DNA of 64,000 nt, taken from Neelides folsomi (Eukaryota > Arthropoda > Collembola > Neelipleona > Neelidae). A model generated the notes under the pieces. That model ran no database searches. It had not been told where the DNA came from and saw only the letters and a program-made list of their open reading frames with translations. Location: positions 124,001-188,000 of the forward strand of contig JAQGBZ010000083.1 in NCBI GenBank assembly GCA_034687125.1, read 5' to 3'. Numbering within the stretch: position 1 is the first letter of the stretch; each line of letters opens with the position of its first letter. Of the stretch, positions 14,901 to 28,700 are shown one piece after another. The translations under genes were made by a program, and so were the position numbers.

Positions 14901-16422
14901 CACGCGACTCTCATCTGTTATCTCACAATAAACGAATCAACTCGACTCCAACGAACCAACACGAGTCTTGACAGACATGAGAGAAAGCAGAAAGTCGCCC
15001 GCGGCATCCTGACAGACTTAAAACTCAAAAGCTGTTGAAAGTTCAGTGACTTGTTTAATATTTGCAAAGAACCTCGGTTATTTATATAAGAACTCCAGGG
15101 ATAAACTAGGTTATCATTTCCAACAATTTGTAAATAAAGGATTCGTTTACTCATGCAGAAACAAGTAAATAATAAATATGTATCAATGACCCAAGTGTTG
15201 TGAAAGGGTTAAAAGAATAAAAATAATAAGATTTTACTAAATAAGAGGAAAAGGCCTGGATTTCTTTACCTGACAGATGATAAGTCTCTGAAGTGTCAAA
15301 CGGACCGGCGATTCATCCTCATCAACCTCAGTCTGAATCGTGGATTTCGCCCTTCGCATTCCGCACAACTCTCTTTCCTATCTTTCCCTTTCAGACACCC
15401 CAAGTCCTTCAAGGGAAAAGTAACGTGGCGGAAAGGAATGGAAAACTATTTCATTTTCCCTATCTCGCCCCACTGAAGCTCCAAAGTGAGTGGACGGCGA
15501 TCGGAGATAAAAAGTGGAACTAACACTAACTGAAAGCAAACTCTCAAAATTGACTCTCACTCCGAATCAATAAGCATAAACCCCAGAAAAGCTTTTTTAA
15601 GCTCAAACGGAAGAGATGTAAAAAAACAAAGTTCCACCTCAACGCTTCAATTCTGTTTAATCAAAAAGGTATGCTTTTAGCTTCCATAAATATTTAATAT
15701 ATTCTAGATTCTACTACTGATAGAATGTAAAAATTATTTTCTCTCTCAAACAATTCCTCTCTGGATTGTTACGTAAAATTCCAGACTACTCGGTTCATAT
15801 AGTAAATAAAGAGCTTGGGCCTTCTTTATTGTAGCTCTTTTACACTGAAATGTAAATTTAATCACAAGCCTTCTCACTTTCTTTAAAAATGTAGTTTCAA
15901 TTTGCATAAGAAAAAGAGCGAAATCTCTCCGTGGGGGGAAGGAGACGAATGTGGGAAAGGGGGACGAGATGCTCATTAAGCCATCCTCTACATGACATCA
16001 AGTCACATTAAGCAAAAAAGAATTCTATCTGTCTGTTCCGAGCAGTTTATCAAAGCCAAGGCCAATTTTCTTTTTTATTCATCGTAAGGATCGATCAAAG
16101 GCAGAGCGATGCTAACGAGAAATGACCAAACGGGGTTTACTTGACTTCGTATCCATTTCATATCCCTCCCTCCACTCTCACCGCATCCATTGAATATTGA
16201 TAGGTGCGGAACGAGGAGATATTTGCCATTCGAGTAGAGAAATTCGGACGTAAGGAATTTCTTTGAGTGCAATGTGTCTGAGGGGATGGGTCGAAACCAT
16301 TTCCACTCCATTGACTAAAAAATGAAATCATTTATTTCCCCAAACTGTCGAATTCCATGACCATATAACTAACATAGCTATTATTATAGCCATCCACATA
16401 TGCATCTTATACATCCTTTGAG
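5923..16422. other. Gene-free stretch
   Basis: No exon with recognisable protein similarity on either strand. The longest open frame (11,022-11,468, plus, 148 codons) is of a length expected by chance at this base composition and resembles nothing I know. Base composition becomes noticeably richer in G and C from about 9 kb onward. Around 14,780-14,960 there is a CA-rich stretch with many CACA and CAAC motifs that looks like 5'-leader sequence, but I see no start codon and exon to attach to it. Confidence 0.5.
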
Positions 16423-16461
16423 TGTAGGTACATTATGTATGTATGGTAGTATGTACCTACA
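16423..16461. repeat. Perfect 11-bp hairpin
   Basis: TGTAGGTACAT at 16,423-16,433 is repeated as its exact reverse complement at 16,451-16,461, leaving a 17-nt loop. It lies 15 nt left of the foldback element and may be part of the same repeat structure. Confidence 0.8.
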
Positions 16462-16476
16462 TGTTTCCCCTATCAC

Positions 16477-16722
16477 GTACCACTCAAACACACGAGAGTT
16501 GGCGCGATCCCTGGCACGACAACTTTCCTTATTTTTCTTTAATTTTCTAAAAACTGTATTCTTATTATATTAATTAACTCTTGTGGTGTTATTTATCCTT
16601 TCCCCGTTTAATATAAAATTTGGAAAGGAAGATTGTTGAGAAATAAAATGATGAGGAGTAAAATAAATAAATAAAGATGTCAAACCAAAGTCCGCGCCAA
16701 CTCCCGTGTGTTTGAGAGGTAC
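16477..16722. mobile_element. Foldback / MITE-like element with 30-bp terminal inverted repeats
   Basis: The left arm at 16,477-16,506 (starting GTACCACTCAAACACACG) and the right arm at 16,693-16,722 are reverse complements over about 30 bp with two mismatches. They enclose 186 bp of AT-rich DNA with no open frame. Inside, CCTTTCC near 16,597 and GGAAAGG near 16,622 can form a smaller nested stem. Size and structure fit a miniature inverted-repeat element or a degenerate foldback copy. No clear target-site duplication is visible and no transposase is present, so the class is unknown. An alternative is a large regulatory or RNA hairpin. Confidence 0.6.
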
Positions 16723-19700
16723 TTATTTAAAATTTCCTTTCCCTTACATAACTTCATCCTCTTTGGTTCAAATTCATTCTGAGACACTTGTTTTGAATGG
16801 GTTTTATGGTAAGGCAATTAGGCATCTTTGAGCAGGGGGATTTTTGGACAAACTGGGGGTTTGAAAAATCTCTGGTAAAGTGTCTAATGGAGGCGGACCG
16901 GGCTGGAGGGTGGATGAGGGTGAAAGTATTATAAAGAGGAGTAAAGGGAGGTTGTGGATGACAGAGGAGGGATACGAACCCTGACATGAATGGTGATGAG
17001 GGTGGGCGGTGGAGTCGAACAGAGTTAATGCTGAGATGTCTCAAATCTCGATTCAAGATTCCGACTCCCGGGCATACGAAGTACTCATCAGAATTCCGAA
17101 AGTCAATGACGGAGGAAACGAAGTCGTCAGAGGACCAGGGGAGCGTCAGACAAAGATTTAATGAGAGATCTTAAGGAACCCTCTGATCTTGTATATGTTA
17201 CGATAAGTTGAAATGCATCTTGAACTTCAACCCTCCAAACATTCCCAAACCTCTCCCAATCCCCAACTTCAATTTCCTTCTTCACCGAATTGCACAGTTT
17301 TGACTAGAAACTCCTAATTTCCCTTTCATTTTAAACTATCCTGGAAGTTTATGTGTAATCTACATGTCCTCGGCGCGCTCTGTGAATATCGATGATGACA
17401 TGATGGGTTTAATACAAGGACGAGTTTAAGTTTATACAAGGGAGACGAAAAGACCGAGAGGATGTTTATTTGAGGCTGATTGTCTTTTAGGCCTTAATGA
17501 ATGGCGAATTGACTCGTAGCTCGTGTCTATGGGAAGGGATAAGAATGTGGAGGGATACAAATAGGAGGCCATTTCCGCCACCCATTCATTTGTCCAACCT
17601 TCTTTGTTCACCCATCTGGTTTTGTTTTGAATTCAATTTGACGGCGGCGGGCCGGGCGGAATTTCCTCCTCATCTCCCCACCTTCTCCCTCTTTGTAACA
17701 AATCCGGGAATTTGAACCTCAACAACACAATGAAAATAAATTCAAATGGTTGGAATATCATTTGTTGTTCTGAATCGGTCTTTTGACTTGTATTTAGAGG
17801 AAATGTCGTCTCTCTGCTTCAGGTTTCAAAGACTACAAATTCCACACGTCCACTCGTCTCCACTTTCGGGCCTTCTGATACGGAAGGAATTTCTTTTTAC
17901 TCATCGAGGAAATAATTGGCCCTGGGAAATGCACTAATTCAAAAGCCATTTGAGAGCCAACGTCGTTCGTCGTCGGGAGAACTTTACATCCCTGAAAACT
18001 TATTTTCATGCCTTTTGAACGACCGACGTGGAGTGGTTGGCAATCGACTCATTTACCAAACTCTCCTTTCCAAATAATTTATTTTTAATTCCCATCACAA
18101 AAAAGTTTATTCCGCCGCATTCCTCATCTTCCTCTCACTTCACTTCCTAGGATAAAAGTACATGTAAAATGGTTGGGAAGGCGGGTGGGTAAAAGAGTTC
18201 TAGTCATCTCATGGCAATTCTTCATTCCCTTTAACGCCTCCCTTACAGTTATATTTCATGAGACACATCCTTTTTTAATCGCCTTCCTGAGAATGCATGA
18301 AAACTTTCATAAATTAAAAAGATAGAGAACTTTTGCAGGGGAAGGGCAAAAACTGAGGTTTGGATAATAAAAGTTGAGGTGTAATAATGGTCCAGTAAAC
18401 TCGACTGAATTCTCCTGATGGGGAAAAGATGAAAGAAAGCATATGATGCAAAAGGCATTTAAAAGATGTTTGTCTCAAAAGAACCCTCATTTAGAAAAAG
18501 AGTTAAAAAATTTTCCGCCTCTTGGGATTTTCCTATTACAAGTGAACATTCACATATTATCTCTCCCAAAGAGTGGGAAAGGGGAAGACTTTTTCAAATG
18601 ACTTTTGTCATTAGAGCTCCAAGTGGATTTGTGGAAAAATCCATTTAATTAACCTCTTTCAAAATCGTGAGCTCGAAAGAACCGCGCTGACACTGATTCA
18701 TTCCTCTACACTCCCTTCATTAGAGAGTCAACAAGGGTTTTGAGAAAGCGAGATTTGATTGACTTCCCTTCGCGCCCTATTCATCTCTCATTCTTGATTG
18801 GATTCCCTCGGGGAATTCCCAACTCCCTTGATGCGCTTACATAAACCGAGCCCGAGCATAAATGTCTAATCCAATTATGATTGTCTTTGGGCGAGAATGA
18901 GCCGCAGTCCAAGGAGGACCGCAGAGGAAATCCAATTTCGCGAGCAAAACCTTGTCCAAATAATACAACTTGTCCATTAATATCCTATCTGGTTACACAA
19001 GGACAATTGCATTATTAAGGAGAACCAAATTCCGAAGAACAAATGAACCCAAAGTTAACAAAGAATGAATGGGCATTATTGGAAAGTCCTTGAAACTCCA
19101 GGAGCATACAAACGGAGGCATTTGGAGCTTAAATGGCCCCACAATACAATTCCCAATAAAGATAAACAAAGTGGGGGCATTTGAGGGAAAATATTCAAAG
19201 GACCTCTGAGCACATTCGTAAATGAAAAAGAAAGTTTTCCCATTCCAATTGAGGCAACTCGGAAAATCGCCCCGTTTAATCCCCCTTACCTTTACATGGA
19301 AAATCCATTAAGAGATATCAAGTTGAATTTAGAGCTACTCGTTTTCCACATTTGCTAATTATTCCCCTCAACTCATTAGGAAAGGATGGACGCACCCAGC
19401 CCACGTCACATAAGAGAAGCAAAAGTCACTTAATCCAATCCAATCCCAGCCAAGGGAGTAAAGAGAAAACAAACGTCTCGACTTCTTTCCCTAATTCTAA
19501 TCTCTTCAACTGGGATATAAAGATTTAATAATATGGAGCTTGAACGAGGTTCTTCTGCTATGTCAGAACCTTCGCTCTCGACCCTTCTCCCAAGAGTCAA
19601 CGAGGAGACACACACTTTCTTTTTCATGGATGGAAAACTACTTAAGTAGCAAATAATAATAACGGCTCGCATAAAGACATCAACCTATATCACTTCCTTA

Positions 19701-22700
19701 GTTAAACCAAGTTCAAGATGAATCATAACATCATATTTCAAAAGCTAACAATGGTTTTCCTATCCTATGATTTTATCTACAAGCAACAAAATAAAAAAAT
19801 CCCTATACTTATAAATATACTAATATTGTTCTTATATGAATTCTACTGTTCTTACTTATATCCTTATCAAAATCAGGGTAAAGCTAAGAAATGAAAGCTT
19901 AGATGTTCTCTGTAAAAGAACCGAAAAGAGCCACGGTTCATTTGACACGCTGGAGAATGAGAAAGAAACGACAAATTGTAATCCCTCACTTCTTCCTATT
20001 TAAACCCTCCCTTCCAATTGTGCCTCTTTGGTAAAGGAGAGTCACAATAAAAAGGGAGTCCATGAGAGACAAAGTAAGATAAAATATAGAGAAAGCGAGT
20101 AAGCGGAAAACCCGACTTTTATTACTTTTTTTACTCCCTTCCTAACAATAAAAATTGTTAAGGCGGGAGAGCGAATCTCACTCTCGTTATTAAAGTGAAA
20201 GAATCGACCGACTCTCATTACTTCTTTCCCTGATTGTCTTTCATTTAAGTTGCGAAAATTTTGGTACGCAGGGCGTAATGTATGCGAAGTCGAAGATCTC
20301 GTTGGGACGGACGAGAGAGGAATATTCTAATTTCCCGTCTCCTCCTTCAATTCCTCTCACACACTCGACCTTCCAACGTTATGAAATGGCTAAAAACTCG
20401 TCGCTTAAAACGTTCCGCTTTCCTCATTTTAAACACCCGCACCATGAAAAAGGGAAGTGTTGGAGCAAAAACAATTTCATTTTTATTATTTGGTCGTTAC
20501 GAAGGAACTTTACCAGCCAATAAAAACAAGACACGTCCACTCGTCCGCCGACCGACCAAATAAAATGGATTTAAGAGTCAGAGTGAGTAAATCAAATTTT
20601 ACACACTGTGTACAAGACATTATGAAGGGAAAAAGCATTTCAAGTTTTCGGGGTTTTAATGGGAGTGAACGGGGAAAAGGGCGGAGGTAAACGGTGAACT
20701 TCTCATGTCGCCCGTCCGTGGAAGTAATGAGGAGGAATCACGGAACAAAGGAGGATGAGGTTGATTTGCAATATACGGCTTTAAATTACACGCTACGTAG
20801 ATATATGTGAGTAATAATATAAAATGAGAAATACTTCACAAGCCACGCCAACGTAATTTACTCCATTATAAATGGGGAGCTGAAAGTAAAAAAGGTGAAG
20901 GTGAAGGAAGCAATAATAAGTATGCAAAAAATGAAAATGGGCTGCCTTGTGCGGTATATATCTTTTCCTCCTTTACGACCTTTTTATTTGTGAAGAGTAA
21001 TGTGGAGATTAGAAGAGCCAAATCTTGTTTTCCTTCTCAAATTGCCATGAAATAGATGAGGAAGATGTCGGTTATCTTGGGAAGTCGAAGAAGAAGCTAA
21101 AAATAAAGGGGGGGTATTAAGGAAAAAAGATCCAGTGGTAGAAACCTGCTGTCTTTTGGGCCAATTGCATCAGTTAGGTTAAAAAGAGAAGTGGAAACTG
21201 TCTAAAGCCATTGTCGTAAAATTGAAATAAATATAAAAATAACTCTTACACCCTCACTTTGACAAACACCAGCAGTTACAATCACGATTCGAGAATCAAT
21301 AGTGGAAAAAACTCCTTTTGCTCCAAACCTCTCAAACACGTTTGAGTATAAGACTTTGAGTAGGAAATAATGGTTATATACACATGGGAGATAAAATTTC
21401 ATTCTCAAACGAGCGGCGGTTTTATTAGATTTCCAATTCAACTTTTTCCCTCCTCCTCCTGAACAATGAAGTCGGAGAGACTGGGCCTATATTTGCGGGG
21501 TATTAAGGAGATAAAGGGAGAAAAGGAGTAGATTAGAGTGAGAGAAGGACATTAAACCTCGAAAGAGTTCCAAACGGACCATGATGAAAAATAAATTGGA
21601 GAAAGTAAGATTATCTCAAGTGGTTTTTACAGATTCTTCCATTGGCTTTACCTGCTAAACTTCCCTACAATTATTTTGAATCAGCGTGGCTTCCCATTTT
21701 CCAATACTGGTACATATACGAATTCTCGTATAAATAAAGTACCAGTAAGTCTTCCCGGCATTCCTTGTAGTATACTCCAACCGATAATGAATACCTTTAC
21801 GCACCGAGGGCAGCGACCTTCCGGTATTGTATATGTATTGTAATATATTACTACAGACGTGTGCGTCCGTTCCACGAGGCTAAAGTGAAAACTATGGTGT
21901 AGGAGTCTTGATGGGGGTACGTAAGTAAGGAGAATAATGGCCCCTACTCAATTTACCATTGAAAGGAATGAGCATTTAGAGTCGGAAATTTCCTATTGAT
22001 TTCTGTCCCTCCTCGTCCTCCTCCTTTCGTGCGTTAAAGTCGTCCCTTCCTTGTTGTCCGGGCGAGGCCGAATCATCAACATGCTCTTCAACTCCTCGAT
22101 CCTCCTTCAACCCCATACATATCAAGATATATTTCCTAATGGTCGGTGTGTATGCTTTCCCTCAACCCTCTCTGTACTCAAAATCCAATTTTGATGGATC
22201 AGGAAAGAGTTTAGCCCTAATGATGACCGGCTCATTCTCTCGTAATCGCGACTCGTCCCTCGTCGATCTTCTTTGCACAATTGCCCCACGCATAGCATAA
22301 TGTTTATATCATTCATATGAAACAAAAACATATTCCTATTTCCAATGTCATATGGACATAATAGTGCTCATATTAACTATATCGGTAGTATAAAACATGT
22401 ACTTATAGGGACGTATGATGCATTATGAGATGTCGTTGTGAGGGAGTTTTCGGATTCCACCGCTCTCGCTCACTTCAACTTATTATTTCGGCGTTGTGTA
22501 TTAGAACCATCCATCTATAAAGTGGAAGCCTTCGTGCTCCCCCTTCCTTAAGAGCTCCTCATCGCCCTCGTCGGGATCCCTCTTGGGCTCTGTGGAAAGA
22601 AATAGAGTAGAAAGACCATTGTGGGGCCTGAAAGGGGAACTCCAATGGCATTATACGTACTGGCTTTCACTATATATTCAACCCCCTTATTGGATGTGAG

Positions 22701-25700
22701 AAAATTCCTCAGTAATGGAACCATGTTCGATGGGGGATGGATGAAGAAAGAGACTTTCCGGGTTTTCTCCAGAAGGTGAATCTTCAAATTTTCACATCAT
22801 ATTTCTTTCGGGTGACAGTTATATAAAGTTATACGCCTTTATATTATATGCAAGCCGCGAGTTTTAGTGGGAGAAAACGGCGGCGATAGTGGGGGCCTTA
22901 AGGCCATGATAGGAATAAGAAGATTACTTAAAATTCAACGAGACTTTGCATTCTTCAGAGACTCCATTATAAAGCCGTAGGATTGGGGCTTAAGACCACA
23001 ACCTTCTTTTTGCTCTTTCAAACGTATCGCGTGGTTTCCCTTCCGCTTTCGCATGGAGGTGAAGTAGAAAGGTAATCCGATTTTTTGAACTTTCTTGTCA
23101 ACATAATGGGAGCATAATGCGTTCATATTTAGATAACAATTTACCGCATTGTACTTTCCATACTCATGGCATTGTCGGGATCAAAATTACATTTCGCCAA
23201 ATCTCTCCTAAAGGGCGTGGCCAATTGGATGAAAATGCAGGCCATGGGCCCTGCTGTGTGTGTTCCATTAAACATCTCACATCTGATGCCAATAATCCGG
23301 AAAAATTAAATAGAATTTTCATTAGCTTTATTTAACATCTGCACGCTACGCATATAAATTAATACTCTTTGCCAATATTGTAATTGGATATTTACTAATA
23401 TTAAACTTCAGAAGATTCTAGTCATAAAAATATATTGCCTTATTTTAACTTTACATGTTAGAATGCTTTTCATTTGTAAACTCTTTTTAACATGTTTAAA
23501 GATCATAACCTAGAATATGCAGAGGTGTTCAAAATGGTTATCAAAACTATTTGAACTTACAAATACGCTGTTAAATTATCGATAAGAATCTTAAACTGTT
23601 TAAAAGATGTAAGTCGTTGATATCATTGAGCTAATGTTGAACATTACTTTCACTTTTACGTATCCACTCTGCAATTAACTATATAATTCTTTAATCTCAT
23701 CCAGAGTTCCCTCATGATAATATAAAACTGTTGTTATCTGGAAGTTAGTGCAATGGCTGAGATTCCATCTCGCATCACTTCACCCGAGAGTCGTTGGATC
23801 CTCTGAAATGAAAAGGGTGCAGAAGCGAATTTTGTTTTAACTCGTATTTTATCAAGATCTCCATATGTAGAGGAAGAAGAATCTCTTTCTCTCACTCACA
23901 GACTCACACATCCTCCTTATTGTATCATACACTGTGCACATACATGCATTATAGTGGGCGGCATTGTAGCGTGTATAATGCCCGGGCATGCCCTCGTAAT
24001 CTAATGGATTTCCTCGGCGTATGTATTTAAATTTACGGCGAGGTTAATAATAATGGTAAGATTGGAAACAGATGAAAGAAAAGGAACTAGGGTGGAATTA
24101 AAAGCGATTTGACAGTGGAAATGAATGGGGTGGTTCCCCCACACGCCCCTTTGTTTTCTACTAGACTGATTTTCATCATGAATTTGAATAATTTCACTCC
24201 AAAGTTGTAATGAGGAGACAACTGGGGGGAATCTCAAGGGAAAGAAAACGTCTTTCTCAATACCACTATGCTTGATTACACGGCGCCACTTTATCCAATT
24301 TATTTTATTTCTTACAACAAATAGCCAAACTATAGAACTCTCGCTTTTCAATAGCATAGTTCTCCATTGTACCACCTTGTACACCTTGATAATCAATACA
24401 GGTAAATTAAAATATCAAAAATACATGAGGCATTTTCGACGATTACAATCCAACACGGTTTAAATTGACTTTCACTGTAGGGCGAATTATATGAATAGTT
24501 GATGAGCTAAAGTGTTGTAATAAAGTGGAAAAGGAATCAATTAGAGATTTGAAGAATGAAAGTGAATGTAAATGAATGCGAGAAGTTTAAGCGAGTTGGG
24601 AAAGAGTTTGGATATTTATCAGAGGTCTTTTTCCCCATCGTTGGGTCTACTCTCTTTTCGTGGGAGTACATGAGTATGTACTAGCAGGTTTGGGTTTAAG
24701 TAAAGAGCTCCAGATGTTTCTTTAGGTTGAGGTTTACATTTAGGGGAAAACGAGGATGCTATTAAAATCCATAGAATCCACTCTTGAAATTCCAACGACG
24801 AAAGCGATGTGCACCAACAAGCGAGTAATCGGGAAATGGGCGGGGGGTGAAGACGGCCGAAGACCCGATGAATTCCCTCATTCAACCTTCCATTAGAAAT
24901 AAATTTGAGTGGCCAAAAGAGCGGAAAATGTATTTGAGTGAAATAAGCTTTCACGTGCTTTTCCTATGTTATTAGTTTGTGTTCATTTGAGCTCTTTCAT
25001 TTTCTTACCTTTTCCGGCAGGGAGTCAATGTGTGCGGTGAGAGGGGGAAAGGCTTTTAATTCCAACTTGTAATCAATCACAGTGCTATTCTCTCCCGACG
25101 ACCCTCAATCCGCTTGTTCAGTTCGGACAAAGATTCAGGAGAACTCTGAAGAACTGTGAAGGTTCTATTGGTAATTTCCGATTCAATAATAATTGAAGGT
25201 GAAGAATCACACAGGGTGAACTCAACCTTCGATAATATGGAAAATGGAAGACTCAAACAATTCTCTTCTTAGGGTTCTTGAGCTTATAAGAAGACCAAGA
25301 ATACTCTTTGTCTCTCACTTTAAAAAGAAAACTTTGACTTTCAAATATTATGTAAAGACAAGAAGGTCTTGAAATGAAATTCTGACGAGGGTAAAATCAA
25401 TGAAGAGTTCAATGTTCAAATAAAGACTTTCCCTTTCTCTTCACTCAATAAAATCAGCTTTTACTCGTTTTCCCTTTCTCTCTGCTTCATCTCAAAAGAG
25501 ATAATTTCCTCGAAAGCTCTCCGAACAACCCAAGTTTCTCTCATTCCCCTTTCATTTCATCCAACTCCTGAATTTGGAATTTCCTTTTACTCCGCTAAAC
25601 TTTTAATTTGGTTGAATATACTTAAATATATAGGGAAGCGGTCTCACATTCTCATCTCTTACCAGAATTGAGCAGACAGTAGTACATGGCTTGAGGAGCT

Positions 25701-28700
25701 ACTTTGCAAACTATGTATTCTCCAATTTATTTTCTCTCTTGTAGTTTGTTTAAACTTTCTTTATGGAAAAGGATTCTAGGTTAATGTTCAACCCGTAGTA
25801 ATAATAAGCTAAATCTTATGGAAAAGTTTACGATACGAGCTATCTGTATTTGAGTCGGAAAACTTTACACAAAGATCAAATATCACTGAACAAATTTAAT
25901 TTCAACTTTTTAAGTTTTATAGTACACATACACACATAGTTTATTCTAATTTAAAAATACAATTGTTTTTGACTTGATTCTTTGTAGTTTATTCAGTCGA
26001 GTTTTCTTGCAATCTGAAAAATAAAATAAAATATAGTTTTATTAATTTATTTAAAAGTAAATTATTGAATCAAATACTCGTATATTCTATATAAAGGACG
26101 TTTTAAATATTTATTAAATGTTGGAAATTGGCCCTTGAACATTTTTAAATACAATTGAGACAAATGAAATTTATTACTTCCAATCTCATAAGGATCATTT
26201 GGTTGACAATGTTCCATTATTCATAATATCCTATCAAATAAACGGGGTTTAGTATAAAGAGGGAAAGTTGAAAGAAATTAAGTTGGACAAACTCTGTAAG
26301 AATATCAATAGAATGTGGACGATAAAAAGATAAGAGCTTATGTAATATAATGGCTCTATTCGAAGACCGCATGAGACTCTCGCTTCTGTATTAAAAATTC
26401 AGCCATAAATATGAAAAGTTTAATAAAATTCAACCCTTCCGCCTTTATGACAGGAAACCTGTTCATGATAGGAAAATAATTTGAAAGTCATTAGAAAGTA
26501 TGAGGATGCAAAATCTTCAGAGATTCTCCATTGCAATCTCATTGAAGATGAAAAACCGCACATTTCACAACCACAAAACCAATATCCCTTCTCTCGTAAA
26601 CGACCAGTGAGGTAAAAAAGGGAGTTCCATATCCGACCCAAAAAGAAACTTCGCTCCTCATTTCCCTCCATCTGCACGTTCGGAAAAACTCGATTAAAAG
26701 TCCCGATATTGAGTTTTTGTTCCTACAAGTTCTGGCGTTGGTTAACAAGCCTCATTCGGATTCTCATCTTGAGCGAGGGAGCCTGAAACTATATGTGAAA
26801 TCTCAGCATTTCTTCTCCAAATGAGAAAAGCGGAAAAGTCGGCAAATGAACAGGAACCCACAAGAGAGAAAGGACACCCCAGTTTCCAATATAGTAAGTC
26901 TACCAAGGTATACTTAATTCCTTCTTCACATATGCTGTAATACGATGAAGAAAGAAAATAGAAATGATTTTTACATAAAAATTCATTGTTATAGGATAGC
27001 TATACTAAGATCTACTGATTAGTATTCAAAGGTATACTTTTATAACATTTATAAGAGCAGTAGAGGAATGATGTGATCATTATCAAAAAGTCACTTTGTG
27101 AAATTGGCCAATTATTTCATCAGAGGAATCGGCAATTCTCTTTTTTCCCCTTTCCTTCTCAATTCACTTTCTTTTGCATTGGACACAAAAGAATCCTTTG
27201 ACAAAGAAACTTTTACATCTGAATAAATTAACCTTCTCTGCGTCTCAAGAGAAAAATCAGTTCATTATCTCTTAATCGGATGGCTGTTCCGTTTATGACG
27301 TTAACCGTCTGAATAAGTTAACCAGAGAGTAAAAAGTGAATTTCACGCCGGTTGAACTTAATCATAGTAAGTAGGAAAGTCTATTGAGTGAAACTACCTT
27401 TTCCCCAGCCGCAACTTGCGGTCTACATCATTAATCATTTAAATTTACCCCTCCGAACTTATCCAATCTTTTGAATTCGTAAAGAGACCTCTCAACACTC
27501 GTCATACGAAATATTTATCATAAATATTCCAATGCCTTATTTCCTTCTAGGCCACATATGTTCACAATGTGTATAAATATCTGTATATGTGGTGGTGATG
27601 GAGGGGTCGATGCCCTCACGGAGTAATTTTGACTGGCACCCCCCGAGAACACGTAACGATATTACTTGGAAGAATTATCCATATTTTATTTAGCAGAGGA
27701 GCCAGAGCGATAAATAATGGATATCGGACGGACAAGTGATTCCCTAGGAGGAGGTAAATCTGAACTTCCCTCATTCTCGTCTTTTTCTCCCCCTCCTTGA
27801 CACCGAGGGTGAAGATGGGGTGAAATTCCCTCGTGGACAAAACACACTGCTCACCACTCTCATTTCTTTCTATACAAAGACCCTTTCCATATGCCTCCGC
27901 TCACTTTCACCTCACACTCAGAGAAATTGTGGAGAAAATGCCGTGATTTGAATAATTTATTATGTGAAGTTCAGGGAATTATTCGCCCGGTGCAACTCAT
28001 GCGTTTTTCTCAACTGCCAAGATCCAAGAGATTGGGTTTAATGGACGAATCAGCCGCGATCTCCTTCCCATCATCTCCTCCTCTCAAATGGTTTTCCCGT
28101 TTGTTTGAATGTTCTTTATTCGGTTATTAGGACCCATTCCCACCTCAACCATCTCTTCATTCCGAGAGTAAGAAAGGAAATACCTGGGAAAGGAGGGAAA
28201 TCACCATTTTCCACATGTCGCTCCATCATGGCCACTTCCATCCTTTTATCTCCTTTTGGGTGAATTGAGCGAATCGTTGGCCAATTCTTCTCATGGCTTC
28301 CCCATTCACAATTTCAATACGAGAAAGACCCAGTTGAGTGTAGAGGATGAGGGAGGGCAAATGGTTAAGAGGCATTTTTACGACCGAGCATTTCATTCCT
28401 TTGGATTGGATTCCTTCTCCTAACGATTCCAACTCAACCTATAACTCTGCCCCGAAAATCTAGAAAAAGATATGTCATTGGATTAGGTCCCAAAAACAAA
28501 CGGAACACGTTGGGATCCCAAATGAGACCAGACACTCGGGTTGAGGAAAAGAATATCGAGAGTGAAAAGGGTTCCTCCTGAGCGAAATTCGAAATACCAA
28601 CACGTTCGCGATGACGAAAAGCCAGTGGAAGGTTTGAGACTCCTGAGCCATATATCCACCGTAAGAAATTGGGAATTGGGCACATCTACGAGGATTTGGG

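Noticed and set aside
24001-24396. 131-codon minus-strand ORF
   Set aside because: No similarity, low-complexity Ile/Val-rich start, no splice or promoter context.
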